A stretch of 64,000 nucleotides of DNA from Stappia sp. (GTDB lineage: Bacteria > Pseudomonadota > Alphaproteobacteria > Rhizobiales > Stappiaceae), in NCBI RefSeq assembly GCF_040110915.1, contig NZ_CP157793.1, positions 1,004,939 to 1,068,938 on the forward strand. The letters run 5' to 3'. The position numbers were made by a program, and so were the translations under genes. This document shows, one piece after another, positions 49,701 to 58,745 of the stretch (within the stretch, counting starts at the first letter, position 1; each line of letters opens with the position of its first letter). The notes below the pieces were generated by a model. The model saw only the letters and a list, made by a program, of their open reading frames with translations. It was not told the DNA's origin and made no database searches.

Positions 49701-50708
49701 TTGAACAGACTTGAAGACCTTCTGGCCCGCAAGGGCACGCTGCTCGCCGACGGGGCGACGGGCACCAATCTGTTCGACATGGGGCTCCAGTCCGGCGATC
49801 CGCCGGAGGAATGGAATATCACCCGGCCCGACGACATCCGCACGCTGCACCGCAGGTTCGTGGAGGCCGGTGCCGACATCATCCTCACCAACACCTTCGG
49901 TGCGAATCGGCACCGGCTGAAGCTGCATCGCTTCGAGGACCGCGTGCATGAGTTCAACGCCGCCGCCGCACGGCTGGCGCGCGAGGTCGCGGACGCCGCC
50001 GACCGGGAGGTGATCGTCGGCGGCTCCATCGGTCCGACCGGCGAGCTTTTCGCGCCGCTCGGCGCGCTCACCTACGACGAGGCGGTTGCGGCCTTTGTCG
50101 AGCAGGCGGAAGGGCTCAAGGTCGGCGGCGCGGATGTGCTGTGGATCGAGACCATGTCGGCTTCGGAGGAAATGAAGGCGGCCGCCGAGGCGGCGGCGAA
50201 GGTCGACATGCCCTTCGTGGTGACCGCCAGCTTCGACACGGCCGGGCGCACCATGATGGGCCTGACCCCGGCGGGGCTGGGCGCGCTCGCCGGCGAGTTC
50301 GCCTGCACGCCGGTGGCCTATGGCTCCAACTGCGGCGTCGGCGCGTCCGACCTGCTCGCCGCGATCCTGGAGATCACGCAGGCCCATCCCGAGGCCATCG
50401 TCATCGCCAAGGCCAACTGCGGCATCCCGGAAATCAAGGGCGACGAGGTGGTCTACACCGGCACGCCGGACCTGATGGGCGATTATGCCCGGCTTGCGAT
50501 GGACGCCGGCGCGCGCATCATCGGCGGCTGCTGCGGCACGTCCTTCGCCCATCTCGCGGCGATGCGCGGAGCGATCGACGCGCATAAGGCGGCCGCCCGC
50601 CCGAGCGTCGAAGAGGTGGTGGCGCGCATCGGCCCGCTCGTCTCGCCGCCAGCGACCCCGACCGCCGAAGACGGCGCCGGCCGCCGCCGCAGCCGCCGGC
50701 GGGGGTGA
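49701..50708 (+). CDS. bmt: betaine-homocysteine S-methyltransferase-like protein
   Basis: This 335-residue enzyme of the Pfam S-methyl_trans family has Zn ligands C211 (GSNCGVG), C277 and C278 (GGCCGTS). It should transfer a methyl group to homocysteine, giving methionine. In this setting betaine or a methyl-corrinoid/THF donor is likely. The TTG start at 49701 is preferred because GAGAGGA lies upstream and homology starts at NRLEDLLARKG; the frame is open back to 49608. The C-terminus is an Arg-rich tail ([11 protein letters not shown]), like other proteins of the module. Confidence 0.82.
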   Translation: MNRLEDLLARKGTLLADGATGTNLFDMGLQSGDPPEEWNITRPDDIRTLHRRFVEAGADIILTNTFGANRHRLKLHRFEDRVHEFNAAAARLAREVADAADREVIVGGSIGPTGELFAPLGALTYDEAVAAFVEQAEGLKVGGADVLWIETMSASEEMKAAAEAAAKVDMPFVVTASFDTAGRTMMGLTPAGLGALAGEFACTPVAYGSNCGVGASDLLAAILEITQAHPEAIVIAKANCGIPEIKGDEVVYTGTPDLMGDYARLAMDAGARIIGGCCGTSFAHLAAMRGAIDAHKAAARPSVEEVVARIGPLVSPPATPTAEDGAGRRRSRRRG

Positions 50709-50780
50709 GGGCGCGCTAAAATTGAAATGTACTCAGACATTTTTAAAAACGCGTCGGTTCTTTTGTGACGTTCGCGTTTC

Positions 50781-50954
50781 TCACTTCTCGCGGCGAACAC
50801 CCTTAAATGGCTTCTTATCCGCCTTTTGGTTCATAAACCGGCCTGTGCTGGTATCGCGTTTCGTCCAATTGTCAGTTTTAGGATTGTAGACTTGAGAGCG
50901 ATCACGGACTGCACCAATTCGGCGTCCGTCTCCGTTGGGTGGGTTCGTTGCCAT
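50781..50954 (-). CDS. small conserved hypothetical protein (57 aa)
   Basis: This 57-residue protein begins MATNPPNGDGRRIGAVRDRS and ends FKGVRREK, with QVYNPKT and KRDTSTGRFM between. It is the pattern of a small widespread family of unknown function, with no Cys and a net positive charge. AAGGAG lies 8 bases before the ATG. It starts 12 bp after the stop of the 68-residue gene upstream, so the two form a small operon. The GC content is well below that of the flanking metabolic genes. Confidence 0.72.
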   Translation of the reverse strand: MATNPPNGDGRRIGAVRDRSQVYNPKTDNWTKRDTSTGRFMNQKADKKPFKGVRREK

Positions 50955-50966
50955 AGATCTGGCTCC

Positions 50967-51173
50967 TTAGCTGGTATGGCAGTCATTTGTGCAGTAAAAG
51001 CAACCGTTGACTTGGTGGAAGTGCTGGCGTGCTGCTTGTACGGCTGAATGGCAGTTCAGATGATGCCCGAGTTGGATTCGGTTCGAGTAGTCGGGTGGAA
51101 AGGGGCACCCAACCGTGTGAACCTCATGGTCTCCATTGGGCTGCGGATTTTTGTTTACGTAGAATTCTGCCAT
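50967..51173 (-). CDS. small Cys/His-rich conserved hypothetical protein (68 aa)
   Basis: This 68-residue protein begins MAEFYVNKNPQPNGDHEVHT and has five Cys and nine His residues (GCPFPPDY, LNCHSAVQAA, NGCFYCTNDCHTS), suggesting metal binding. Proteins of this YVNKN...NGDHEVH pattern recur as small unknowns in many bacteria, but no function is known to me. AAAGGA lies upstream of the ATG. It is followed at once by the 57-residue gene. Confidence 0.75.
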   Translation of the reverse strand: MAEFYVNKNPQPNGDHEVHTVGCPFPPDYSNRIQLGHHLNCHSAVQAARQHFHQVNGCFYCTNDCHTS

Positions 51174-51361
51174 CTTCGATCGTCCTTTGATATGTCAATT
51201 GAAAACGGTCCTTAGACGTGCTGATTATGAGGTGCAAAGTCTGTCGGTGCGCTCACGGCTATTCAGTCGAAGTGATCCTGCTGAGTTTTAGCCACACCGA
51301 TCCTCTGTGTCTGTGTAGCTACTTCATTTCAGGATCGTTGTTTCTCCACTAGTCAAACAAA

Positions 51362-51697
51362 TCAGGCTGTTCGGGTCTTGTTTTTTTCAGAAACCATGCT
51401 CGCTCCTTTGCGAGTAAGGTAGTAAGCGCCTCGTCTGTACGTGCTAGTTTTCTGATAATGAGCCAGGCCGTGGCGTTCGAGAGTGCGGTGACTAACAAGG
51501 TTTCTTACTATTTGGCTGAATCTGTCATCCTTTCGCCCTTTGAGTATTTTCTTGTCTTCATCAGAAATAGGTAAAATTTTTCTGAGTAATTCGTCAATTT
51601 TTGTTATGTCGAGTCCTTCGTTATTGTCTCCATATTTTGCGATGATTTTCAAAACAGGCTCGATCAGGTCTGACTCACGTATTCTGCCGTTCACCAT
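51362..51697 (-). CDS. winged-helix (Mrr N-terminal-like) small protein
   Basis: This 111-residue protein has a low-GC gene. The pattern RESDLIEPVLKIIAKYG, KGRKDDRFSQIVRNLVSHRTLE and YYLTRKG resembles the N-terminal winged-helix domain found in Mrr-type restriction and some HNH endonucleases, here without any nuclease domain. It could be a cut-down restriction gene or a stand-alone DNA-binding protein. The ribosome site is weak. It belongs to the same islet as the two small genes downstream. Confidence 0.6.
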   Translation of the reverse strand: MVNGRIRESDLIEPVLKIIAKYGDNNEGLDITKIDELLRKILPISDEDKKILKGRKDDRFSQIVRNLVSHRTLERHGLAHYQKTSTYRRGAYYLTRKGASMVSEKNKTRTA

Positions 51698-51908
51698 TTA
51701 AAACACATCAATATCTTGAGTTTTGAGCATTTTCTGCGTTAGATTCGGTGAATCTTAACCATGATTCGAGAAATCCCGCAAGGCCCTTGACAAGAAATTT
51801 CATAAAATTAACGCAGGGGGAGATCGTGCGATCAGCGCAGAAAGCTCGCCCGATCATCAACCGGATTCCTCGTGTGGGCGGGGCTTATGAGGCTGCCAAG
51901 CTGTCGCC

Positions 51909-53159
51909 ATGATGACCACCCTGCATCAAGATGCTCTGCCGGACGGTGCGCCCCACCTACGGCGCACCCTGAGCCTGCCGTGGCTTGTGTTCTACGGCGT
52001 CGGGGTGACGGTGGGGGCGGGGATCTTCGCGCTCATTGGCGAGGTTCTGCGGCTGGCCGGCGATCACGCGCCGCTCGCCTTTCTGCTCGCCGGGCTGATC
52101 GCCGCCGTGACGGGCGTATCCTACGCGTTGCTCGTGCGGGTCTTTCCGCGTGCCGGCGGCGAGGCGGTTTTCGTCAATCGCGGACTCGGCCGGGTCTGGG
52201 GCCGCGTGGCGGGCTTCGGCATGGTCGCGACCGGCACGATCTCCAGTGCAGTGGTGGCGCTGGCCTTCGCGGGTTACATGCGCGCCCTCGTCGCCGTGCC
52301 GGAAGAGCTGCTCGTCGGCGCCGTGATCCTGTCGCTCGCCGGCGTTGCCTGGCTCGGCGTGCGCGAGAGCGTGGTTCTCGCCGCACTCGTCACCGTGCTT
52401 GAGGTCGGCGCGCTGGTGGTGGTGATCGGCTTCGGCGTGCCGCTGCTGGGCGACCTCCCGTCGGTTGCCCTGTCCTTCGTGCCGGCGGGCGATGCGGTGC
52501 TGCTGGCCGGCGTGCTGTCGGGCGCGGTGCTCGCCTTCTTCGCCTTCATCGGCTTCGAGGACATCGTCAACATGGCGGAAGAAACGGTGCGCCCGGCGCG
52601 CACCGTGCCGCGCGCGATCCTGTGGACCATCGCCATCACGGTAACGCTCTACGCGCTGCTGGCGGCCATTGCCGCGCAGGCGCCGAACCGGGCGGAGATC
52701 GCGGGATCGGCGGCCCCCCTCGCGGTGCTGTTCGAGGCCGTGTCCGGCCGCGCGGGCGAGGGGATCGCGGGCGTCGCGGCGCTGGCCATGATCAACGGCA
52801 TCCTCGTGCAGATCGTGATGGCGAGCCGGGTGCTCTACGGCATGGCCAACGAAGGCCTGGCGCCGGCTTGGTTCGGCGCGGTCGGGGCCTGGCGGCGCAC
52901 GCCGACGCGGGCCACCGTGACCGTCGCCGCCTGCGTGCTGACGCTTGCCCTGCTCGTGCCGCTCGTCCGGCTGGCGGAATGGTCCAGTCTGGTGACGCTC
53001 GGGGTGTTCGCGCTGGTCAATCTGGCGCTGGTCGCGCTCGGACGCAGCCTCGACGATCCGCTGGTGCGCCGCTTCCGCTGGTGGGGCGCGCTCGGCGCGG
53101 CCCTGTGCCTCGGCATTGCCGGCTTTCAGATTTTGTCAGCCGTCATCGCGCCGGGCTGA
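51909..53159 (+). CDS. APC-family amino acid permease
   Basis: This 416-residue transporter has about 12 hydrophobic segments and the APC opening motif GVGVTVGAGIFALIG in the first. FAFIGFEDIVNMAEE in segment 6 is the usual substrate-site region. It should be a cytoplasmic-membrane amino acid or amine uptake system; the substrate is unknown. ATG at 51909 is followed by a second ATG. It lies just beyond the low-GC islet and is not clearly part of an operon. Confidence 0.85.
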   Translation: MMTTLHQDALPDGAPHLRRTLSLPWLVFYGVGVTVGAGIFALIGEVLRLAGDHAPLAFLLAGLIAAVTGVSYALLVRVFPRAGGEAVFVNRGLGRVWGRVAGFGMVATGTISSAVVALAFAGYMRALVAVPEELLVGAVILSLAGVAWLGVRESVVLAALVTVLEVGALVVVIGFGVPLLGDLPSVALSFVPAGDAVLLAGVLSGAVLAFFAFIGFEDIVNMAEETVRPARTVPRAILWTIAITVTLYALLAAIAAQAPNRAEIAGSAAPLAVLFEAVSGRAGEGIAGVAALAMINGILVQIVMASRVLYGMANEGLAPAWFGAVGAWRRTPTRATVTVAACVLTLALLVPLVRLAEWSSLVTLGVFALVNLALVALGRSLDDPLVRRFRWWGALGAALCLGIAGFQILSAVIAPG

Positions 53160-53313
53160 CGGTTGCCCCAGACGGCGGAGCGGGGCCACATGACTGGGGA
53201 GCGGCGCCACAGGATGGCGGGCTGGCCCGCTCGAGCGACAATCGCGCCCCGCTTGTTCTCCCGCAGCGTCAATTCGGCCTGACGTTTGCGCTCGCTTCGG
53301 CTACCCTTGGGGG

Positions 53314-54225
53314 ATGTCCGCGATCGTATCCGCCCGGAGTCTGATCCTGTCGCTCGTGGTGGGCCTTTGCCTCCACGCGCCGGCCGTCGCGCTGGAGCGC
53401 GGCGGAGCGCGGACCAGCGATTTTCAGACCGTCGATTCTCAGACCGCCGATTTCCTGGCCGCCGATTTTCGGGCCGGAGACTATGTCGATGTGGCGCTGG
53501 TGCTCGCCGTCGATGTGTCGCGCTCCATGTCGCCGGACGAGATCCGCATCCAGCGGCGCGGCTATGCCGAGGCGATCACCAGCCCGGAGGTGATGCGGGC
53601 CATTGGGCAGGGGGCGCCCGGGCGGATCGCGCTCACCCTGTTCGAGTGGGCGGCCGACTTCCACGTGCGGGAAATCGTCGGCTGGACGATTGTCGCGACG
53701 CCGGCGGATGCGCAAGCGGTGGCCGACCGGCTGCTGCAGCGCTCCGACGCGGGCGCGACCCGCACCTCGATTTCCGGCGCCATCGCGCAGGGCATGCGCC
53801 TGCTCGACGCGCTGCCCTATACGGCCGAACGCCGGGTGATCGATGTGTCCGGCGACGGCCCGAACAACCAGGGTCTGCCCGTGACCCAGGCCCGCGACGC
53901 GGCGATCGCGCAGGGAATCACCATCAACGGCCTGCCGCTGATGACCGAGGACGGCTTCGCCTCCTGGTTCTCCATTCCCGATCTCGACACCTATTACCGC
54001 CGCTGCGTGATCGGCGGTCCGGGCAGCTTCATGATCCCGGTCAACGGCTGGGACCAGTTCCCGGAAGCCGTGCGCCGCAAGCTGGTGCTGGAAATCGGCA
54101 CCGCGCCCGTGCCTGAACCGCGCGTGATTCCGGTACAGTTCCAGCAGCCGGAGCCCTACGACTGTCTGGTCGGCGAAAAGCTCTGGCGGCAGCGCGGCTG
54201 GCAGTTTCAGGGCCCGAACCCCTGA
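53314..54225 (+). CDS. DUF1194 exported von Willebrand A-like protein
   Basis: This 303-residue protein has a signal peptide (LILSLVVGLCLHAPAVA, cleavage near residue 26) and a DUF1194/vWA domain. The metal-site-like DVSRSMS follows AVDV at about residue 67, with SGDGPNN later. Before the domain is an irregular repeat (DFQTVDSQTADFLAADFRAGDY) that looks like slippage duplication at the DNA level (53418-53480). The function of the family is not established. It is convergent with the C1 operon. Confidence 0.82.
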   Translation: MSAIVSARSLILSLVVGLCLHAPAVALERGGARTSDFQTVDSQTADFLAADFRAGDYVDVALVLAVDVSRSMSPDEIRIQRRGYAEAITSPEVMRAIGQGAPGRIALTLFEWAADFHVREIVGWTIVATPADAQAVADRLLQRSDAGATRTSISGAIAQGMRLLDALPYTAERRVIDVSGDGPNNQGLPVTQARDAAIAQGITINGLPLMTEDGFASWFSIPDLDTYYRRCVIGGPGSFMIPVNGWDQFPEAVRRKLVLEIGTAPVPEPRVIPVQFQQPEPYDCLVGEKLWRQRGWQFQGPNP

Positions 54226-54267
54226 GACGTCGGTCCATGCTGCGTCCTTGTTCCGGGAAAGGACCCG

Positions 54268-56307
54268 TCACGCGCGCCGTCGCCGCCGGCGGCGCCCGCC
54301 GGCCTCCGCATCCGGCGACGTCTCGTCGCCCGTCTTCGGGTCCGGCAGCGGCACGGCGGCGCGCAGGCGCGGGAAGGGGTCGATCTTGTTCGGCAGCGCC
54401 ATGGCGTGGACGAAGTGCTCCTGGAACTTCGGCTCCAGCGCCGTCTCGATCTTCTCGATGTCGCGCACCACGCGCTCGATGGTGCGCCGTTCGCCGCGGT
54501 TGATCAGCGCCATGCGCGCGCCCGTGCCGGCGGCATTGCCCACGCCCGACACCTCGTCCAGATCGCAATCGGGAATGAGACCGAGGATCATCGCGTATTT
54601 CGTGTCGATGTAGCTGCCGAAGGCGCCGGCCAGGCGAATGCGGGCGATCTCCGGATTGCCGAGCTTGTCGAGCAGCAGCTTGACGCCGGCATAGAGCGCG
54701 GCCTTGGCGAGCTGGATGGCGCGAATGTCGGTCTGCCGGATGGTGAGCTCGATGCCGTCCTCGGCGACCACATAGGCGTAGGTGCGCCCCTTTTGCACGA
54801 TGCGCGGCGAGCGCGTCGCGAGCGACCCGTCGATCAGCCCGTCCTCGGTGATGACGCCGGCCAGATAAAGCTCCGCCACCGCCTCGATGATGCCGGACCC
54901 GCAGATGCCGGTGACGCCGACCTGATCCTTCTTGTCGGCGAAGGCGGGATCGTCGGACCATTCGTCCAGCCCGATGACCTTGTAGCGCGGTTCCAGCGTT
55001 TCGGGATCGATGCGGATGCGCTCGATGGCGCCGGGCGCGGCGCGCTGGCCGCAGGAGATTTCCGCGCCCTCGAAGGCCGGCCCCGTGGGGGAGCTTGCCG
55101 CCAGCAGCCGCTCGCGGGTGCCGAGCACGATTTCCGCGTTGGTGCCGATATCGACGACGAGCGTCAGCGCGTCGGCCTCGAAGGGACGGGTGGAGAGCGT
55201 CGCGGCCGCCGCATCGGCCCCCACATGCCCCGCGATGCAGGGCAGCATGTAGACCCGCGCGCCGGGATTGAGTTCGAGATCCAGATCGCGGGCGCGCGCA
55301 TGCACCGCGCCGGAGACGGCGAGCGCGAAGGGCGCGCCGCCCAGTTCCGTCGGATCGGTGCCGAGGAAGAGATGATGCATGATCGGATTGCCGACGAAGA
55401 CGGCGTCCAGAACGTCGCTGCGTTCTGCCCCCACGTCGGCGACGAGCTTGCCGACCAGCGCGTCGATGGCCGCGCGCACCGTGGAGATCAGCTCCGGCAG
55501 CCGCTCCGGGTTCATCTGCACATAGGAGACCCGCGACATCAGATCCTCGCCGAAGCGGATCTGCGGGTTCGACGTGCCGGCCGAGGTGACGGTGCGCCCG
55601 TTCGTCAGGTCGCACAGATGCGCCGCGATGGTGGTGGAGCCGATGTCGACGGCAAGCCCGTAGGCGCTGCGTTTCTCGCCCGGCCACAGCGCGATGACCT
55701 CGGCCGGCCGCGCGTCGTCCTGCCAGATCGCGGCGGTGACCGTCCAGTGGCCCGCGCGCAGGATCGACTGCACGCGCGAGATCAACGGAAAGTCCAGCGT
55801 GAGGCCGGCGAGGCCCGTCTCGGCCATCAGCGCCTCAAGCAGCCGGTCGGCGTCGCCAAGCGGCATGTCCATGTCCGGTTCGGCGACGGAGACTGTGACG
55901 AGCCGCACCGCGCTGTCGGCGGGCACCTTTACCGCTTCCGCGCGCTTGCGCACCACCTGCCGGTTGGTCTGGGCGTCGGTCGGCACGTCGACCACCATGT
56001 CGCCGAGGATCGTCGCCTGACAGGACAGACGCCGGTCGGCGGAAAGCCCGCGCAGCTCGACGTAGCGCGCTTCCGCATCCGTCACCGGACCGAGATGCTC
56101 GGCGGAACTCGTCAGCTTCTCCTTGGCGAAGGCGCCTTCGGAAACCGAGATCTGGCAGCGGCCGCAGATCCCGCGCCCGCCGCACACCGATTCCACATAG
56201 ACGCCGAGCGCGCGCGCGGCATCGAGCAGCGGCGTGCCGAGCGGAAATTCGCCCCGCCGTCCGCTCGGCTGAAAGACGACCCTTGCGGTCTCGCCGGATG
56301 TGCTCAT
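54268..56307 (-). CDS. ASKHA-domain corrinoid reductive activator (RamA-like) with 2Fe-2S domain
   Basis: This 679-residue protein has an N-terminal plant-type ferredoxin domain with C42, C48, C51 and C96 (CGGRGICGRC and RRLSCQ), a linker, and an ASKHA-type ATPase domain (about 215-640; LAVDIGSTTIAAHL). It has the architecture of ATP-dependent activators that reduce inactive Co(II) corrinoid to Co(I). Its place in the cluster with the corrinoid protein and methyltransferases supports this. The C-terminus is Arg-rich (AGGRRRRRRRA), unlike textbook members. It is the last gene of the minus-strand C1 operon. Confidence 0.88.
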   Translation of the reverse strand: MSTSGETARVVFQPSGRRGEFPLGTPLLDAARALGVYVESVCGGRGICGRCQISVSEGAFAKEKLTSSAEHLGPVTDAEARYVELRGLSADRRLSCQATILGDMVVDVPTDAQTNRQVVRKRAEAVKVPADSAVRLVTVSVAEPDMDMPLGDADRLLEALMAETGLAGLTLDFPLISRVQSILRAGHWTVTAAIWQDDARPAEVIALWPGEKRSAYGLAVDIGSTTIAAHLCDLTNGRTVTSAGTSNPQIRFGEDLMSRVSYVQMNPERLPELISTVRAAIDALVGKLVADVGAERSDVLDAVFVGNPIMHHLFLGTDPTELGGAPFALAVSGAVHARARDLDLELNPGARVYMLPCIAGHVGADAAAATLSTRPFEADALTLVVDIGTNAEIVLGTRERLLAASSPTGPAFEGAEISCGQRAAPGAIERIRIDPETLEPRYKVIGLDEWSDDPAFADKKDQVGVTGICGSGIIEAVAELYLAGVITEDGLIDGSLATRSPRIVQKGRTYAYVVAEDGIELTIRQTDIRAIQLAKAALYAGVKLLLDKLGNPEIARIRLAGAFGSYIDTKYAMILGLIPDCDLDEVSGVGNAAGTGARMALINRGERRTIERVVRDIEKIETALEPKFQEHFVHAMALPNKIDPFPRLRAAVPLPDPKTGDETSPDAEAGGRRRRRRRA

Positions 56308-56322
56308 CGCCGGTCCCGCGTG

Positions 56323-57276
56323 TCAGGCGCTGGCGCGCCGCCGGCCCTCGCGGCCGCCGCGCCGGCGCCCGCCGCCGTCGCCGGCCGTCGGGGCGGGGGA
56401 GGCGGCTGCCGCACCCGGCTTGTGGTCGCGATAGGTCATGATCCATTCGCTGCAGTTGGGGTCGGCGCCGGTCAGCACGTTGGCGCCGCGCACCGCCTCC
56501 ATTTCCTGCGGCCGGCAGGGGTTCATGATGGCGCTGGTCATGCCGGCGGCGATCACCATCGGGATGAAGGCGGCGTTGATGCCGTGGCGGTGCGGCAGGC
56601 CGAAGGAGATGTTGGACAACCCGCAGGTGGTGTTGACCTTGAGCTCCTCGCGCAGCCGGCGCAGAAGCGCGAACACCTGCTGGCCCGCCGTGCCCATGGC
56701 GCCGATCGGCATAACGAGCGGATCGACGACGATGTCATGGGCGGGAATGCCGTAGTCGGCGGCGCGCTCGACGATCTTCTTCGCCACCGCGAAGCGCACG
56801 TCCGGATCTTCCGAGATGCCCGTCTCGTCGTTGGAAATGGCGACGACCGGCACATTGTACTTCTTGATGAGCGGCAGGATCGCCTCGAGCTTTTCCTCCT
56901 CGCCGGTGACCGAGTTCACCAGCGGCCGGCCCTTGGCGACCTTCAGACCGGCCTCGATCGCCGCCGTGACGGAACTGTCGATGGACAGCGGCAGGTCGGT
57001 CAGGCCCTGGACGATCTCCAGCGTCTTGACCAGCAGCGGCGGTTCGGTCTCGTTCGGGTTGACCGCCGTCACGCCGGCGTTGACGTCGAGCATGGTGGCC
57101 CCGGCGGCGGCCTGCGCCAGCGCGTCCTTTTCCACGGTGGAGAAATCGCCGGCGATCATCTCGGCGGCGAGCTTCTTGCGCCCGGTCGGATTGATGCGCT
57201 CGCCGATCACGCAGAAGGGTTGATCGAAGCCGATGATGATTTCCTTGGTGGCCGAGGCCACGATTGTGCGTGTCAT
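56323..57276 (-). CDS. methyl-THF:corrinoid methyltransferase (DHPS-like, MtgA type)
   Basis: This 317-residue pterin-binding TIM barrel has the family blocks CVIGERINPTGRKKL, TMLDVNAGV, LPLSIDSSV and ISNDETG. In this role it moves the methyl group between the corrinoid protein and tetrahydrofolate. The C-terminus has an Arg/Gly tail (GDGGGRRRGGREGRRRASA). The start overlaps the MTHFR stop by 4 bp (ATGA), and the activator gene begins 15 bp downstream. Confidence 0.9.
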   Translation of the reverse strand: MTRTIVASATKEIIIGFDQPFCVIGERINPTGRKKLAAEMIAGDFSTVEKDALAQAAAGATMLDVNAGVTAVNPNETEPPLLVKTLEIVQGLTDLPLSIDSSVTAAIEAGLKVAKGRPLVNSVTGEEEKLEAILPLIKKYNVPVVAISNDETGISEDPDVRFAVAKKIVERAADYGIPAHDIVVDPLVMPIGAMGTAGQQVFALLRRLREELKVNTTCGLSNISFGLPHRHGINAAFIPMVIAAGMTSAIMNPCRPQEMEAVRGANVLTGADPNCSEWIMTYRDHKPGAAAASPAPTAGDGGGRRRGGREGRRRASA

Positions 57277-58169
57277 TGCGCTAACTCCGCAGGGTACGGG
57301 CGCTCGGGGGCGGGCTGAAACGACCAGCTCCCGCGCTGCAACAGCCATTCGGAGGTCTTCTTCAGCCCGCCGAAGGGAAAGACGTGGATCTGCTCGAGCT
57401 GCGTGTGCGGGCGCACCTCGATACGTGCTTCCAGCGGGCCGACCATGGTTTCCGGGTCGTAGCCCGACAGCATGGAGACCACCGCGCCGCCGCGCTTCCT
57501 GAGGAAGGCGAGCGAGTTCTCGACGCCGGCGAAGGCGGCGTATTTCACGAGCGTCGTCATCTTGGCCGGCCCGGCGATGCCGATGTGAACCGGAAAGCGG
57601 TTGCCCCAGGACGCGATCTCGTCGAGCCACAGGTTGACGCGCTGCGGGTCGAAGCCGAACTGCGTGACGATGTGGAAATGCGCGTCGCTTTGCGCGGCCA
57701 GCTCGTGCTTGCGCATCAGAAAGGCGCGGATCGTGTCGGTCGGGATCTCAGGCGCGCCTTCGGGATGGCCCGCGACCGCGATGCGCTCGATGCCCATCTC
57801 GTCGAACAGCCCAGTTTCCAGCAGCGCCAGCGAGGAGGCAAGCGGCCCGGGCGTGTCCGCCTCTCCGGCAATCGCCAGCACCTCGCGCACCCCCGCCTCG
57901 CCGACGAGGCGGCGCAGGCGGCGTTCGAACGCCTCGAGGCTCGGGTAGCGGCGCGCGGCCATATGCGGCACGGGAACGAGCCCCATGTCATGGATGACGC
58001 GGGCGGCGCGCACGATGTCGTCCTCGCCCACGTTGCCGAGGTCGGTGAGATAGACGCGGGTGAGTTTCGGCACCGGCGCCAGCGCTTCGGGTTTGTCGAG
58101 CGCCTGGCGCGGCGACACCTCGGTCGAGGCGGCGAAACGGCCTTGGGCGTTCAGCCGGGGATCGGTCAT
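57273..58169 (-). CDS. metF: methylenetetrahydrofolate reductase family protein
   Basis: This 298-residue MTHFR-type flavoprotein barrel has STEVSPRQ with the conserved Glu, PHMAARRY, IAGHPEG and TQFGFD. In a demethylation pathway it would run in reverse, turning methyl-THF into methylene-THF. Whether it also serves methionine synthesis is not clear. It is coupled by 4-bp overlaps on both sides, with the PF13769-like gene upstream and the methyltransferase downstream. Confidence 0.85.
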   Translation of the reverse strand: MTDPRLNAQGRFAASTEVSPRQALDKPEALAPVPKLTRVYLTDLGNVGEDDIVRAARVIHDMGLVPVPHMAARRYPSLEAFERRLRRLVGEAGVREVLAIAGEADTPGPLASSLALLETGLFDEMGIERIAVAGHPEGAPEIPTDTIRAFLMRKHELAAQSDAHFHIVTQFGFDPQRVNLWLDEIASWGNRFPVHIGIAGPAKMTTLVKYAAFAGVENSLAFLRKRGGAVVSMLSGYDPETMVGPLEARIEVRPHTQLEQIHVFPFGGLKKTSEWLLQRGSWSFQPAPERPYPAELAQ

Positions 58170-58465
58170 GTCGCGTGCCCTCCGGTGTCGATGAGCGCCT
58201 TGAGCCGCTCGTTGGGGTAAGCCGTGTCGAGCTCGGCAAGCGCGGCGTCCGCCTCGCCCTCGAGATCCTCGCCCACGGATTCGGGATCGCCGCGACGCCA
58301 CTCGGCGAGATAGGCGTCGCTGTCCCTGGCGCCGATGGTCATGGCGCAGCGGTCGATGGCCTGGATGAAGCGCTCCGGCAGCTCGCGCCGCGCGGTTTTG
58401 CGCCCCGCCTTGACGAGCACCTGGGCGGGAATGTCCCGCCAGTAAACGATGGTCTTCTGCGCCAC
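58166..58465 (-). CDS. PF13769-like ('virulence factor') small protein
   Basis: This 99-residue protein, MAQKTIVYWRDIPAQVLVKAG at the start, matches the small family labelled virulence factor (PF13769), whose function is unknown. It has a helical, acidic C-terminal half (VGEDLEGEADAALAELDTAY). It overlaps the metF start by 4 bp, so synthesis is coupled to MTHFR. A role in corrinoid methyl transfer is more likely here than virulence. It is the first gene after the control region at 58466-58745. Confidence 0.75.
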   Translation of the reverse strand: MAQKTIVYWRDIPAQVLVKAGRKTARRELPERFIQAIDRCAMTIGARDSDAYLAEWRRGDPESVGEDLEGEADAALAELDTAYPNERLKALIDTGGHAT

Positions 58466-58537
58466 CGGTCCGCCTCCACCCGTGCGATCCTGATGGGGGC
58501 ATGATGCCTGCGTGCCCCGTGTTCATCGGTGCACACA

Positions 58538-58565
58538 CGACACGCGCAATCGCGAAAACGACAGG
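58538..58565. promoter_or_regulatory. shared C1-module element, copy 1
   Basis: CGACACGCGC-N2-TCGC-N5-CGACAGG. The same 28-nt arrangement occurs at 60970-60997, and CACA lies at the same offset before both. It lies 73-100 bp upstream of the PF13769-like gene start. The palindrome GAAACG-G-CGTTTC (58569-58581) follows directly. It is a likely operator for an unidentified regulator. Confidence 0.6.
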
Positions 58566-58745
58566 GGCGAAACGGCGTTTCACTTGGGGTGCCAGTATTG
58601 GGCGGCAGCCCCCGTGTATCGCGTCGAATAGAACGGCACATTCTTCTTGCAAGGGCCACATGCCGGGCGCAGGGCGCGCCCGGTGCGGCACGGCGGGGGG
58701 CGGGCGGGCGAGGGGATCCGCCTTCGATTGTGGGCCCGGGTGCTC

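Noticed and set aside
50709-51908. Integrated prophage or transposon in the low-GC islet
   Set aside because: No integrase, transposase, tRNA end or flanking direct repeat was found; it is only called an islet.
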